Below are positions 10,303 to 21,779 of a stretch of 64,000 nt of DNA, one piece after another. Origin of the DNA: Tetracentron sinense (taxonomy: Eukaryota > Streptophyta > Magnoliopsida > Trochodendrales > Trochodendraceae). The notes beneath the pieces were generated by a model. The model did not search any database and was not told the origin of the DNA. It was given only the letters and a program-made list of their open reading frames with translations. Position 1 is the first letter of the stretch. Every line of letters starts with the position of its first letter. The position numbers and the translations under genes were made by a program. Location of the stretch: assembly GCA_015143295.1 (NCBI GenBank), contig CM026568.1, positions 16,684,607-16,748,606 of the forward strand. The letters are read 5' to 3'.

Positions 10303-10836
10303 TGTTGGGATTCAAGAATAATAATGTTAAAACAAAACAAGATTATTCAAATCCTGGATCTAGACCATGCAATCAACTTTTCTAGGATTCATAATCAAAA
10401 TGGGACACAGATTAAAAGAGATGATCTCATACCTTTCGCTGGAATTTCCCTATTCCCTTCACGGTGTGACACTGGGTTTCTCGGCGCTTGAGAGGGATGA
10501 GAGGAGTCTTCTCTTTTCTCCTTAGGTCTGATTCAATGGGGCTTCCAATTGACGTAAGAGAAAAGAGGGACCCCCTCTTTGCTTTATATACCCTTGGAAC
10601 CCTACCCATCATAAGATCCAATGGCTAAGAGGGATCACACCAAAGATCTAACGGTCGCCAACCCTGACCATGTTGTTAGCTTTAATAACACTTAAAGAGT
10701 CCCTGTTTGATCACATCTCTTTAGTGGGACCCATTATCCTTAACATTCTCTATTGACAGCAATATAATCCGAGTTTTGAAAATTAAGGATTGCGCCAGAC
10801 CACATGAGTTTTTATTTAATAAGAAAAACCCTAACA
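10303..10836 (-). repeat. Right (5') LTR with TATA box
   Basis: This 534-bp LTR acts as the promoter end. A TATATAAAG box (minus strand, 10590 to 10582) lies mid-LTR and would start transcription toward gag. It is flanked on the outside by the TATAT target duplication. Confidence 0.92.
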
Positions 10837-10841
10837 TATAT

Positions 10842-11640
10842 AACTACCTTCTCCACAAGGTCCTCAGACTCCACAATCTCATTAATGATGTGTAAGAAAG
10901 CTACTTTCAGACTCCACTATCTATTCAAGTTGTTCTTTCTTAATTACGTATCTGATTGTCTTCTTTCTTTATTTTCCACAAGAAGGGAAGAATAAAAGCT
11001 TGTGAAAACACAAGTATAGATTCTCACTCTTAACGTAAGAGATGAGGAAGAGGGCTATCATATATAAAAGATTACATTAGTTACAATCAAGAGAAGAGAA
11101 TCCTTGATTAAAGAAACTCTCCAAAACAATAATGCGATAAGAGGTAAGTACACAGAATTCTAGGTTAGACATATTTGAGGTTATGTTTTCTAACTAAATA
11201 AGATTTTGCTCGAGTTGTACATAGTAATGCATGAGGTGTGCACAACCGTGCATGAGTGGAATGCTCTTTGGCATCCTTGGTCGTTTGTTTAGAAACTGAG
11301 CCGGGAGAGACACAGAGGCCTAATTTGGTCTTCAATCCATCAAATAATTGGGTCGTGGTAAAGGTTTCGTAAGGCTATCGGCCAGCTGATTGGTGGAAGA
11401 AATAAACCCAATTGTGAGAGAACCGAGAGCCACTTTCTCACGGCCAGTTGATTGGTGGAAGCAATGCATGAGGTGTGGCTTACTGTGCATGAGTAGAATG
11501 CTCTTTCTCAACCTTGGTCGTTTGATCATTATGATTGTTATTAGGGAATACATAAGATCCTCCTCAGTCTCACTATCTCCCTTAATATTGTACATTCGTC
11601 TTCCTTTCATTCATTTAATTTTTAATGTGGGCCAAGTTTA
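10842..11640 (-). mobile_element. Old copia-type remnant
   Basis: On the minus strand, 11332-11440 reads like the C-terminal end of a copia RNase H domain (a SSTNQLADSLTKPLP motif). A block of about 65 bp is present twice in direct orientation (about 11225-11289 and 11461-11525), sharing GCATGAGGTGTG and the GGTCGTTTG end. No ends or target duplication could be recognised. It is a broken fossil. Confidence 0.55.
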
Positions 11641-12523
11641 ATTGTTCCTTAAAATTTATACAATTAGTTATCAGGTTTAATTGATTTTTTTTCCTAATAT
11701 TTTCAGAAATCATGAAATTAATTAAAAAACAAGTGATCCAATATGGGATATGCTGGGCCATTTTGTTATTTGGTTTACAAGGGATTACTGGGTTGGGAAT
11801 TTGGGATATGTGTATTCCCTTCTAATGGTCCATATGTTTGATCGTTAGCAAACTTTGAAGACTTTTACCAAAAAAAAAACTTTAAGGACATATACCTGTA
11901 ATTGTTTGTGGCCTGTTTGGATTACCCAATTGCCAAAAGTAAGGAACACTCATAAAAATTCATTTTGAGGTGCATATTAAAACTACTAAAACCACTGCAA
12001 AGTGCAAACCTCTTGGCAATAAGGGTGTCGTGAAATTACCTTCTTTGCATAATTGATTGTGTATGTTGTAGGCAGTTGCACCCCCTAACTTTTGGAAAGA
12101 AAATATTATTTACTAATTAAATAGATGACCCATGAACTCAATCGTCAAAAATTTTCCTGTATCCCCCTCACCACCTAACCCAAAATAATTTATACCCACA
12201 TAACCAATCTCCATAAAACCCATGTACTATGGATGATGCTCCTTACCCCCCCCCGGTTCATCAATTGGTCAGATAAAGCTGTGTAAAGAGAAGTTGGTTC
12301 ACTTCACTCTAGATACTAACAAATTATCCCTTACGAATATATTTCATGTGGTACGGAACTCCCCCCCCCCCCAAAAAAAAAAGGCTATGATGTAATTGTA
12401 AAAAAAAAAAAAAAAAAACCGTAGAAGAGTTATGGGAAATAAGAGAAGAATATTTAGGTACAAATAATTTCTCTATTATTTCTTTTTTACTTTCAATTAT
12501 TTCATTGTAATACAAGTGATTAT
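11641..12523. other. AT-rich non-coding DNA with homopolymer runs
   Basis: No gene is seen. C-runs at about 12247-12256 and 12361-12372 and an A-run at 12401-12418 are simple repeats. The segment may be the body of the Helitron whose 3' end lies at 12549, but no 5' TC end was found. Confidence 0.35.
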
Positions 12524-12549
12524 CCGTGCATCGTACGGCTTCTTACTAG
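12524..12549 (+). mobile_element. Helitron 3' terminus (first of a tandem trio)
   Basis: A short hairpin, CCGTGCATCGTACGG (12524-12538), is followed 11 nt later by CTAG and then T. This is the classic 3' end of plant Helitrons: a hairpin 10-12 nt before CTRR, with insertion at A/T. Only the terminus is recognised. Its 5' end lies somewhere to the left. Confidence 0.65.
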
Positions 12550-12558
12550 TATCTATCT

Positions 12559-13615
12559 ATCTATACTAATAATATATGCCAGTTGGTTCCACGTGGCATA
12601 TCTCATTGGCCTCTATTTTCTAATCTGGTTCATGCAACATATCTTTTAATTGATCCAATAAGAAAAAGTTACATCACTCTTTTAATTATTGTTCTTCCTT
12701 CCTAATTAAGTGATGGTTAATTGCTCACTTTCACCCACTCACATTCTTTTTTTTTTTTAATTACAATTAATTAAATTGTAACAATAAATATTTATTTTTT
12801 CTTCTATTTCTACTCTTTAATTACAACTAATTAAGTTGTAACATTTAAATTATTAAGAAGTCTAAGGGTCTCTTATTCCTTCCCTCCATATTCTCATTCT
12901 TCAATTGCAATTTATTAAATTGTAACATTTACCATCCTAAAATTTTCTAACTCTTGATCTACCTTCTCCTTAATCCCTTATAAATAGTAGACAAATCCAC
13001 AAGACATTTTTCATTCTCAAACATGTAAGGATTTGGCATGTTGTACATTTTAGTTAGTATGGTTCAGTAAGAAGGTTTTTCCTAAACATTGAAGCTTCTA
13101 GAGTGGAAATATTAAGAAGTTTGTTTTCACGGCAGCTATTAGGAAGTTCTTAAGTCTGGGTGCATTATGGCATGAGTGCATTTTCGGGTACTATATTTTG
13201 GGTAATTCGATGCTATTGGAAGCTGTCAGGTCCTGACATTAGTTATTTTTAAACTTATGAGTCTCTACATGGAGCTTTGGCAGAGTATTAGTGCATTTTA
13301 GACACTATTTTGGGTCTTCTATTTTTCTCTTGCAGTATCGATTTGAAATATCATAGATATTTCTCACTGAAATTAATGAGATTCACGCTATCATTGATAT
13401 AAAGAGTAAAAAATGAAATTCAAATTATTCTTAATATTCATTGGTGTTAAAGTATCAAGTGGTTTCATCTAAAGTTTTTCATCTCTCAATTAATTGTAAA
13501 AAAAAAAATTAACAATAATAAACGAAGAAAAGAGATCTTTCCTAAAATTATTGTCTACCCTAAATCTCTCGTTATATATAAATATATATAAATTATATTC
13601 ATTTACTTAGGTTAT
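12559..13615 (+). repeat. Left arm of 2.1-kb palindrome
   Basis: This 1057-bp arm matches 13638-14694 in reverse complement. I found only about five mismatches by eye, three of them close to the centre. Homopolymer runs have the same length in both arms. No protein-coding frame is seen. The motif CCACGTGGCA lies near its outer end. Confidence 0.93.
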
Positions 13616-13637
13616 AATTAATTATATTCACTCTCCA

Positions 13638-14694
13638 ATAACCTAAGTAAATCAATATAATTTATAAATATGTATATATAACGAGAGATTTAGGGTAGAC
13701 AATAATTTTAGGAAAGATCTCTTTTCTTCGTTTATTATTGTTAATTTTTTTTTTTACAATTAATTGAGAGATGAAAAACTTTAGATGAAACCACTTGATA
13801 CTTTAACACCAATGAATATTAAGAATAATTTGAATTTCATTTTTTACTCTTTATATCAATGATAGCGTGAATCTCATTAATTTCAGTGAGAAATATCTAT
13901 GATATTTCAAATCGATACTGCAAGAGAAAAATAGAAGACCCAAAATAGTGTCTAAAATGCACTAATACTCTGCCAAAGCTCCATGTAGAGACTCATAAGT
14001 TTAAAAATAACTAATGTCAGGACCTGACAGCTTCCAATAGCATCGAATTACCCAAAATATAGTACCCGAAAATGCATTCATGCCATAATGCACCCAGACT
14101 TAAGAACTTCCTAATAGCTGCCGTGAAAACAAACTTCTTAATATTTCCACTCTAGAAGCTTCAATGTTTAGGAAAAACCTTCTTACTGAACCATACTAAC
14201 TAAAATGTACAACATGCCAAATCCTTACATGTTTGAGAATGAAAAATGTCTTGTGGATTTGTCTACTATTTATAAGGGATTAGGGAGAAGGTAGATCAAG
14301 AGTTAGAAAATTTTAGGATGGTAAATGTTACAATTTAATAAATTGCAATTGAAGAATGAGAATATGGAGGGAAGGAATAAGAGACCCTTAGACTTCTTAA
14401 TAATTTAAATGTTACAACTTAATTAGTTGTAATTAAAGAGTAGAAATAGAAGAAAAAATAAATATTTATTGTTACAATTTAATTAATTGTAATTAAAAAA
14501 AAAAAAGAATGTGAGTGGGTGAAAGTGAGCAATTAACCATCACTTAATTAGGAAGGAAGAACAATAATTAAAAGAGTGATGTAACTTTTTCTTATTGGAT
14601 CAATTAAAAGATATGTTGCATGAACCAGATTAGAAAATAGAGGCCAATGAGATATGCCACGTGGAACCAACTGGCATATATTATTAGTATAGAT
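13638..14694 (-). repeat. Right arm of 2.1-kb palindrome
   Basis: This is the reverse complement of 12559-13615, with identical length (1057 bp) and a 22-bp AT-rich loop between the arms (13616-13637). Any transcript across it would fold into a long, nearly perfect double-stranded RNA. Confidence 0.93.
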
Positions 14695-15519
14695 GCTATA
14701 AGAAATTGAGTTTCTTGACATGGTATCTCTATTTGATTTTTATTTTATATTTTGTTATATTATGCAAATCAGTGGTAGTGTTAAAGTGAGTCCCACTAGA
14801 AAAAAATTTAATTACATGTTGTTTCGGGTTGAAGAATAGGAAGAGATTAACATTTTATCTTCTATGTAAACTTTTCTTTATAATAACTAATTATTTAAAG
14901 AAATTATTTATTTACAAGAAATATCATCATCTCTAAAACTTTTAAATAATTTGACAAATTAAATTTTTAGATTAAATGAGATAAAAAAATTTTATATAAT
15001 GATGCAAACTTACTCTCTTGAAGTTTTATAATAATAAGATAAAAATTTATATATAACAATAAAATTATGAATTTTTAAATGATTAAATTAGTTACTTTTA
15101 ATATGATACATATGAAAAATCTCACAAGAGATGACTAAACTATCATCATTTTTCTTATATTTTATTTTTATATTATTTTCTTACTATCTATTTTTAATTT
15201 TCTCATCATATTTTTTGATTATTCATTTTCTTTCAACTCCCCGTGCATTTGCTAGTCTACTATATACTAAAGAAATAAGATGCCTAGGTGGCACCCTTTT
15301 TTAGTCTTTATTTTCTCTTAATTTTGCCACATCATCCCACTCATTTATTAGATTGTATTTGATATTTTATTAGTCCCCACACGTAACTATTTTCAAAGCA
15401 TAGACCTCTTCCAATCAGGCTATTCATCTTCCAAGCATTTCCCAAGAAACCTCTTCCCAATAGGCTTTTCATCTCCTTGGTGTCCTAGAAGTACAGAGTT
15501 GATGCCTTGATTTGCATAG

Positions 15520-15672
15520 GCCACCATGTCTCTTAAGGAGATGGGGAGTCCTCTTCTGCTGGCAAAGCTTGACGCAGAGCACTACCCAAAATCTGCGTCT
15601 CTTCTTGGGATCAAAGGCTTCCCAACTCTGCTTCTCTTTGTCAATGGGAGTTCCCAAGTGTATAATGGATGA
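15520..15672 (+). pseudogene. Captured exon of a protein disulfide isomerase-like gene
   Basis: The frame from 15526 encodes 48 residues ending at a [23 protein letters not shown], then [20 protein letters not shown]. This matches the second half of a thioredoxin fold, with the cis-Pro loop [11 protein letters not shown]. It most resembles plant PDI-like 1-5/1-6 proteins, where AKIDGERY and [14 protein letters not shown] occur. The catalytic CxxC half is absent. Reading leftward in frame, GCCACC codes Ala-Thr and an AG lies just before it, so the piece probably starts at an exon edge. It is a fragment carried by the Helitron, not a working gene. Confidence 0.7.
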
Positions 15673-16512
15673 TTTTCTGTGTAAGATTTTTGGTTTGCCA
15701 AATTATATTATGTTATAATTGCCACAAGAGCTTGAAATTCAGCTTAAAACTCATTGATTAAGATGTTTTCCTTCAATAGAAAAATTGTTTGCCTATTTCC
15801 CCCTTTGATTTGCTTTTCGATGGTTGAACAACCAAGATCCCTTTGATGCATTTGATTTTTGATAGGTGAGTGAAGCTTTGTGTTAGATTTTTAGTGAAAG
15901 ATAGTTCTTCCAATAGAGATTTAATAGATGACATATATCCTTGATATTTTATTCGACAACAAATACAACTATCTCCATTTTAATAGGAGTAAATAGAATC
16001 ACACATTTTTTTTTTCTATTTAGAATGCATGCACATGGTTATTTCTTAATATGATCGTAATTAGTTTTTCTTAATCAAGGGAATATTAATGTTCATATCA
16101 TTAAACTTACATCCTTTTTCTTTATCTGTTACTATCATGGACATGTTTTTATTGATTTAGATGAATGTGTTTTACTTGGATAACATTGATCATTGTCACA
16201 GTTTTAGCGGCATGAAGAAGAGATGGTATCTCTTAAATTGCGTGTCCCATTTAGGCGCTTCTCTCACAACTTTGGGATTTTTTTTTTTCGAATATGTTTA
16301 TTTTTCCTAATTATCCTTTCTTCCTCACTTGAAGGAAGGCCCTCTGATTTAGCAAAATGGTGACAAGTGTTGCTTTAACTAGAGTTAACCAAGCCCAACT
16401 TGCTCAACAAACACCATCAGGACACTTATCAAGCTAATATGATGTATCTTAGGAGCAGCAGTGGCAACCGATCCAAAAAAATAAAGGAGCAGCAGTGGCA
16501 TAAACCTCAACT

Positions 16513-16884
16513 TTGATAGCTCCAGTAACAAACTTGTTGAGACCCCCTGATGAGTTTTCATGGAGGAAATATGGACAGAAGCCAATCAAGGGTTCTCCAC
16601 ATCTTAGGGGATACTATAATAAGTGTAGCAGCATGAGAGGTTGCCCAGCAAGGAAGCACGTTGAGAGGTGCTTGGAAGACCCTTCAATGCTTATTGTCAC
16701 TTACAAAGGTGAGCATAATCATTCCAGGCTACTATCACAATCTACACAGACTTTGTGGAAAGCTTCATCCAAATCACTTCAACGGCCACACTATTCATAT
16801 ACTTCTTCAACATGCAGTTTATGTTTGATTGTGAATTCAATTAAATTGTTAAATTTTTCCAGGACTTTCATTTTCATTATATAA
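16513..16884 (+). pseudogene. Captured WRKY group IId domain fragment
   Basis: The frame contains [20 protein letters not shown], then a zinc finger with CSSMRGC and the closing HNH (to 16722), followed by [30 protein letters not shown] and [15 protein letters not shown]-type residues mark group IId, nearest WRKY21/39/74. The DNA-contact heptapeptide WRKYGQK and the C-X5-C and H-X-H ligands are intact. Two oddities stand out. An extra Asn sits in GYYNKC (family GYYKC). Residues like SNKLVE that normally precede the domain are in another frame, so there is an upstream frameshift. The expected intron inside the domain is missing. The basic region and N-terminus are absent, so it is a Helitron-borne pseudogene. 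Confidence 0.85.
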
Positions 16885-17021
16885 TTCTACAATATTATAT
16901 AAAATAAATAATTTGATATAAAAAAATTCTTAGACAAATTGAGATTCTCACAGGAGTTAAAAAAAAATAAAAATAAATTAACTAGAGTTCATGCAGTTTG
17001 AGTTAACTTTATGAGAGCGAG

Positions 17022-17190
17022 GAGCAATAGTTCGCTCCTCGAACTATTGCTCATTATTGAATATGTAAATAAAAATACAACAAGTGGCATTCACTGTCAT
17101 TGGAGTATTGATGGTCTCCTTTTGACAACCTTTAACTGTGGTCAAGATTCACTCATCCCTAAGGTTCACCCACCTATCCTTAGTTTTTTT
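17022..17190. repeat. Repeat block shared with 45.9-46.4 kb
   Basis: A 13-bp perfect inverted repeat (GAGCAATAGTTCG, 5-bp loop) is followed by a CTGTGGTCAAGATTCACTCATCC-like stretch. The same order, GCGAGGAGC-AGTAGT and GGTTAAGATTCACTAATCC, occurs at 45955-46110 and 46240-46390. It is probably a small dispersed repeat that rode along in the Helitron. Confidence 0.5.
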
Positions 17191-18622
17191 TTTTTTTTTT
17201 TTTTTGCTGGAGTTATCATGTACCTATGTTATATTATGCAATGTTAAGAACCTAACATTCCAAACAAAAAAAAAAAGAACCTAACATTAATGTTAGGTGA
17301 GATACACACTATCCTAACTGAAGGAGGAAGCCAAATCGAGCTCATTGTGGTGGTGTGAAGATGTGCCCATTTACTACCCATCTTTCTCTCTGATGACCTC
17401 TGTCTCTCTAAATTAATATGATATTAAACTTTTATTTTCTCATTCTTATTTTTAGTTTTTTTTTTCGCTCCCGTGCATTGCACGGGGTCTTTGCTAGTAA
17501 ATATATTAAATGCATTAAAAGTTTCAAAACTCAAGAATTACAAAGAAAAGGTTTTCAAATGAACGGTTACCACCCCACTCCATTGTCTTTGAATTAAAAC
17601 CTCCTTGGGCTATGTGCCCATAAAGATCCAACTTCCACATGAATGAGATGCACCATAACAATTCTGAAGGACAAATCAAAGACCAATAAACAAAATTATA
17701 TTTCAATAAAATTGTTTAAAATGAAATCAAATCCAACAAACCCCCACTTGATTTAATTTTAAAAATTTATATACATATATGGGCTTTCATGAATATCTTG
17801 TGCATACATGAAAGTGTCTTTCGACTTGAACCTCCACTTAGTGCAAACAATTCAAAGTTAGCCAAGGAGTACAGTGGATAAAACCCTGAACTGTGAACCC
17901 GAGCTGACTAACCGGATTTGTCGTGCACACTCTCCTTTCAGAGGTTATTTGTACCAAAAAGCTCAACATTTTTACAATCATCCTTCAATCCCAACTTACT
18001 GAGAGCTTAAAAGATAAGTCTCAACTCATAGGAAGTGACGAGCTTCCAACTCTCAGAAAGGTGAGTCTATCAAGAGTACTCCTATCACAGTTCCACCATT
18101 TAAGGTGTATATATAACACTCATTAAGAGAATTCTTAATAATTCTCAACCTATAACCACAGGATCATCTGCAGGTTGACATCCTGCAAGCTATGCACTAT
18201 CCACTTCTTCTCAGGAAGGGACTCATTTCATAAGAGATACAAGAAATAAATTTCCTTGATGGTAGTGGTGTACAATTATTTTGACACACGCTTGTGTTGT
18301 CCCATTGAACCTGAGAGTCTCATTGGAGGTTGGGTTTCCACCCGAAATAACTAAATACAGACTTTAGTTCCATTCCTTTAGATGTCACCAAGACTTTGTG
18401 AGAGTACTTGGCTAAGGGTCTACCATTTCAAGACTTACCATACTGAGTGACCTTAGTACCATCAATCTCCCCTTAAAAGCTTACGACATTTTTGTCTTGC
18501 TTAACTTTCAGTCACATAAATGAAGTGAAAAGTATCTAGACATTTACCATAATGGCTCCCAATCGATTTACACATTTCTAATAGATTGATTAATGAATTC
18601 TTATGCATGAAATAATCTCTTA

Positions 18623-21600
18623 CTAGCAAGAACCCTGTGCGATGCACGGGTAAGAAGAAAAATAATAGTAAAAAATAGCTTATATGAAATACTAAGAGTA
18701 TGAAAATCAAACTCACAAGCTTCGAGAGGCCCTCAAAATTTCTAATTTATTGACATTAACAAAAATATCATTATTTCTTAAAACTTAACCGTATATGACT
18801 TATTTCGAATGAAGCACCAAATCATAGAGTAAATAAGCATACATACTTACCTGCAATGCCAATGCTTACCTGCAATGTTAATGAAGTAGTATTAAAATTT
18901 TTCAAATCCTAGTTATAAAATATTCATAAGTTAATATGACTTTCTTATTAAATCAATCTCAATATAAAATGATATATTAAAGAAAATAAATATAAAAATA
19001 TAGAATGAAGTTAAAAAATAATCCATTAAATGAGGTGGTAGATAGAGAGAGAGATGAGGTGTTAGTGGACCCATTATCTCCAAGAAGGGGGGGGGGGCAT
19101 GGCCATATCGAACCATCTTTTTCATGTTATTTAAAAAAAATATTAAAAATAGTTTTTTAATTGTAGTGAACCTTAGAATCCCCAACTATTAAATAAAACA
19201 TCAAAATTAAATAAAATGGCCAAAAGTCAAAGTATAGATAGATCATGGCTAAAATCCACCACAAAGAACGATTGCTCTCATAAAGTGGACTAATGAGGGT
19301 GCGCAAAGGTGTGAGAGAAGGGACTGAACCTGGGTATAGTGAGGAAAAACAGTAACTTTGGGGGTCATGATGGTGGAGGTTGTGGCAACATGCTCGCAAG
19401 AGGGGCACGTAGTGAGGATCGTGGCAAGGAGTTGCATGTAGAAAAGCAATGAAGTTGGACTCGATCGGGCAATGCATAACAGACTTACAACAACATTTCC
19501 TGTATCCCGAGCCCCATTGCATTTGTTCCAAATCAGTATTCCCTTGACATACATATAGACCATAAACACAGGAGCGCATGCACCCGGCACATATGACTAT
19601 GCACATGCATGAATGTCTATGCAAGAAATTGGAGAAAAACAAATCATTAAGGTCAAGCATAATGGATGGAAAAGAAATGAATCCCACATCAATCTTCCAA
19701 TATACATTAAAAATGGACAAGTAGATATACTAAAATCCAATACAATGACCATATATGGCATACACATGCACGTTCGCAAATGAGAAAAATGCATTATTTT
19801 CTCCTTTTATATATGGAGTTCAAGTGGGGAAGAAAATGTTTGGATGTAACCATTTGCATTCAAGAGATGGAAACATTACATTTCATTTAAGTCTAAAAAT
19901 TAGTGGTAATTAATGAAAATAAGTGGGAGACGTTGAATTCTTTGGGGGAGATGAAAACTTGATAGAGTATTATAGATAGGTGGCTATTAATTAGGAAGAA
20001 AAAAGTGGTTAATGATTTAATTAGTAGACACATGCCATTATTTTATTGATCAAATTTAATTAGGAGAGTAAAAATGGTTAGTGGGCTCATTATTGTACTT
20101 TATTTTTGCCTTTAATTATTAATCAGGAGAGAAAAAATAGTTAATGAGCCCAATAGGCATGACCCTACCAACGATAATAACCCATTTATTGAAGAGAGAT
20201 AATCTAGAACAGTGTATGTATTTAGGTGTTACTTTACCTCTTTAGCCAAAAAAAAGTTGTTACAAATATACCTTAGAATAACCTCATTTAACAAAGTAAT
20301 TCACCAAATATAATTTAGAAGAGTGAAGTTGTTACAAACCCGCCTTAGAATAATCTCATTTAACAAACAAAGTAATTTATCTTATCCTTGGTATAAAAAA
20401 TAGTTTTTTTGTTAAAGGTTTTGGGGGCACGGGCCATTTCCATGGCTATATCATTAAAAAATATAATTTTTCAAAAGTTCAAGGGGCACGTTCCCCCACA
20501 TGCCCTTACTTGGCTTCCCTCCTGATGAAATGTGTTCCTTTGAACCCATTAACCAAGTTTAAAAAGATTTAGCCCCTCTACTTAATTTTTTTTCCCTAAA
20601 ACCAAAGTTAGATTATTTAACCAAAAGGGTTAGAAAACTTTAACCACAATTAATGGAGTTAAAAGGGACATAGGGTCGGCTTTGGGTAGTGTGCACGTTT
20701 CATGGTCTGTAGCATATTATAGGTTGGACATGGGCCAAATAGCTTTGGCTTGCTTAACTCAAGATTAACAACCCAATAGTGGTATTATGGTTTTTCCAGA
20801 AGATACACCCTTTTACCCTATGTTTGGTTGTCGAGAAAATAAGTAAAAACATGGAAAGGAAAAGAAAATTAGACAAAACATAACTAAAAATTCTATTAAA
20901 AATCCAAATTTTCCTTCTCTTTTCTATGCTTTCATCAATTTTCTCGGCAACCAAACATAGCAAAGTAAATCTAGGTGGGTTTTGGGAAATCAGATGTTAG
21001 ATAGCAAGAAGCCCTCGTTCGTTCTTACTCTTTTGCCCACACTTACCTTTCCTGATTTTGTTCCTCTTTGAACTGGGTGCACCAGAGCAAGGAGCAACAA
21101 TGTTCAAAAAGGGCGCTAAGCTTCTTACCATCAAATTTGTTGCAGCTTAGTCCAAGGTTCGCTTTTCCCACTCACACCTTAATTCCCTGCACAACTCTGA
21201 AAATTTGATTAGAACCTTAACTTTAGTGAATAACATCTACATTGCCGCTGAAAGAACAGATTAACAGACAGAGCTTCATAGCACCAGAGAAAACCATAGT
21301 GGTTTTTAGCATAACCTGCAAACACTAGTTGACAGAACCTAAATGGGTCATATAGAGGAAATTAGAAATAGTTTTAGCAGAACCCCGATGGATTTTATGG
21401 AGGAAACTCGTGAGAGTTTCAGCAAAATCCAAATAATGTTTACACAAAACCCCCATCAAATTTATCTGGAGAAAAATTTACGCAGAAAATGTGTTTTGTA
21501 ACGTGTGAGAGAGGAGAGTTAATGAGAAAACGTGTGTGAGAGGAAGGTTAATGAGGGAATGTGTGTTAGGGAGAGGTTACAGATAGATAGACTTACACAT

Positions 21601-21779
21601 TCATTGCACTTTTGAAACGTGTGAGAGGTGAACTGTGCAAACGTTTGTAGAAGAAGAGGAATATGAAATTCTGCCAATGTGGCTTCACAGAATTAGAGTA
21701 GTCCTCTGTGGTGTGAAAAGGTGTACATACGCGGCATTCAAATGGACTGTTTAACTATGTTTTATAGTAGTATTATAGA
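18623..21779 (-). mobile_element. Helitron inserted in the copia-type element
   Basis: On the minus strand it starts TCTATAATACTACTATA (21779 downward) with A just outside, and ends at CTAG (18626-18623) followed by T. A hairpin, CCCGTGCATCGCACAGGG, spans 18650-18633. These are standard plant Helitron ends at an A/T site. The 3.16-kb body encodes no Rep/helicase. Open frames at 19157-19794 (minus) overlap in three frames and match no domain. A short plus-strand frame at 21099 (MFKKGAKLLTIKFVAA) is also unassigned. The copia-type DNA on either side reads as one piece if the Helitron is set aside. Confidence 0.65.

Larger units (their letters stand above)
5713..10836 (-). mobile_element. Complete copia-type gag-only LTR retrotransposon (TR-GAG-like)
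   Basis: Two 534-bp LTRs (5713-6246 and 10303-10836) both run TGTTGGG to CTAACA and are flanked by the same 5-bp target duplication, TATAT. Reading on the minus strand, the primer-binding site GCTCTGATACCA (initiator-Met type) lies 2 bp inside the right LTR, and a polypurine tract AAGTGGGAGA abuts the left LTR. The only long frame is gag (7584-8516). No protease, integrase or reverse transcriptase is present, so it is non-autonomous and must use enzymes from another copia element. The element looks whole for its class, with no visible break in gag. The LTRs differ by about one base by eye, which points to an insertion probably within the last few hundred thousand years. Confidence 0.92.
12552..15255 (+). 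mobile_element. Helitron carrying a 2.1-kb palindrome
   Basis: The element starts TCTATCTATCTATAC after an A at 12551 and ends TTTGCTAG at 15255. It begins 2 bp after the previous Helitron's CTAG and is followed directly by the next one. The 3' end reads CCCCGTGCATTTGCTAG, so the usual hairpin is shortened. There is no Rep/helicase gene, so it is non-autonomous. Almost all of it (12559-14694) is a giant inverted repeat. The outer end of the second arm is therefore an inverted copy of the Helitron's own 5' end. The remaining 560 bp up to the 3' end are AT-rich. Confidence 0.6.
15256..17497 (+). mobile_element. Gene-capturing Helitron
   Basis: The 5' end is TCTACTATATACTAAAG at 15256. The 3' end has a 17-nt perfect hairpin, CCCGTGCATTGCACGGG (17470-17486), then GTCTTTG and CTAG ending at 17497, followed by T. 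The 2.24-kb element encodes no Rep/helicase. Inside are two pieces of unrelated host genes in the same orientation: a PDI-like exon (15526-15669) and a WRKY domain (about 16540-16752). Its 3' part also has a 13-bp perfect inverted repeat (17022-17034 and 17040-17052) and a segment shared with 45955-46110. Confidence 0.78.

Noticed and set aside
12559-14694. Palindrome as a pure assembly artefact
   Set aside because: Several base differences between arms and correct Helitron ends on both sides argue for a real structure, though reads are needed to settle it.
19157-19794. Minus-strand open frames up to 187 codons in the Helitron
   Set aside because: Three frames are open at once over the same DNA and none shows a domain, so chance cannot be excluded.
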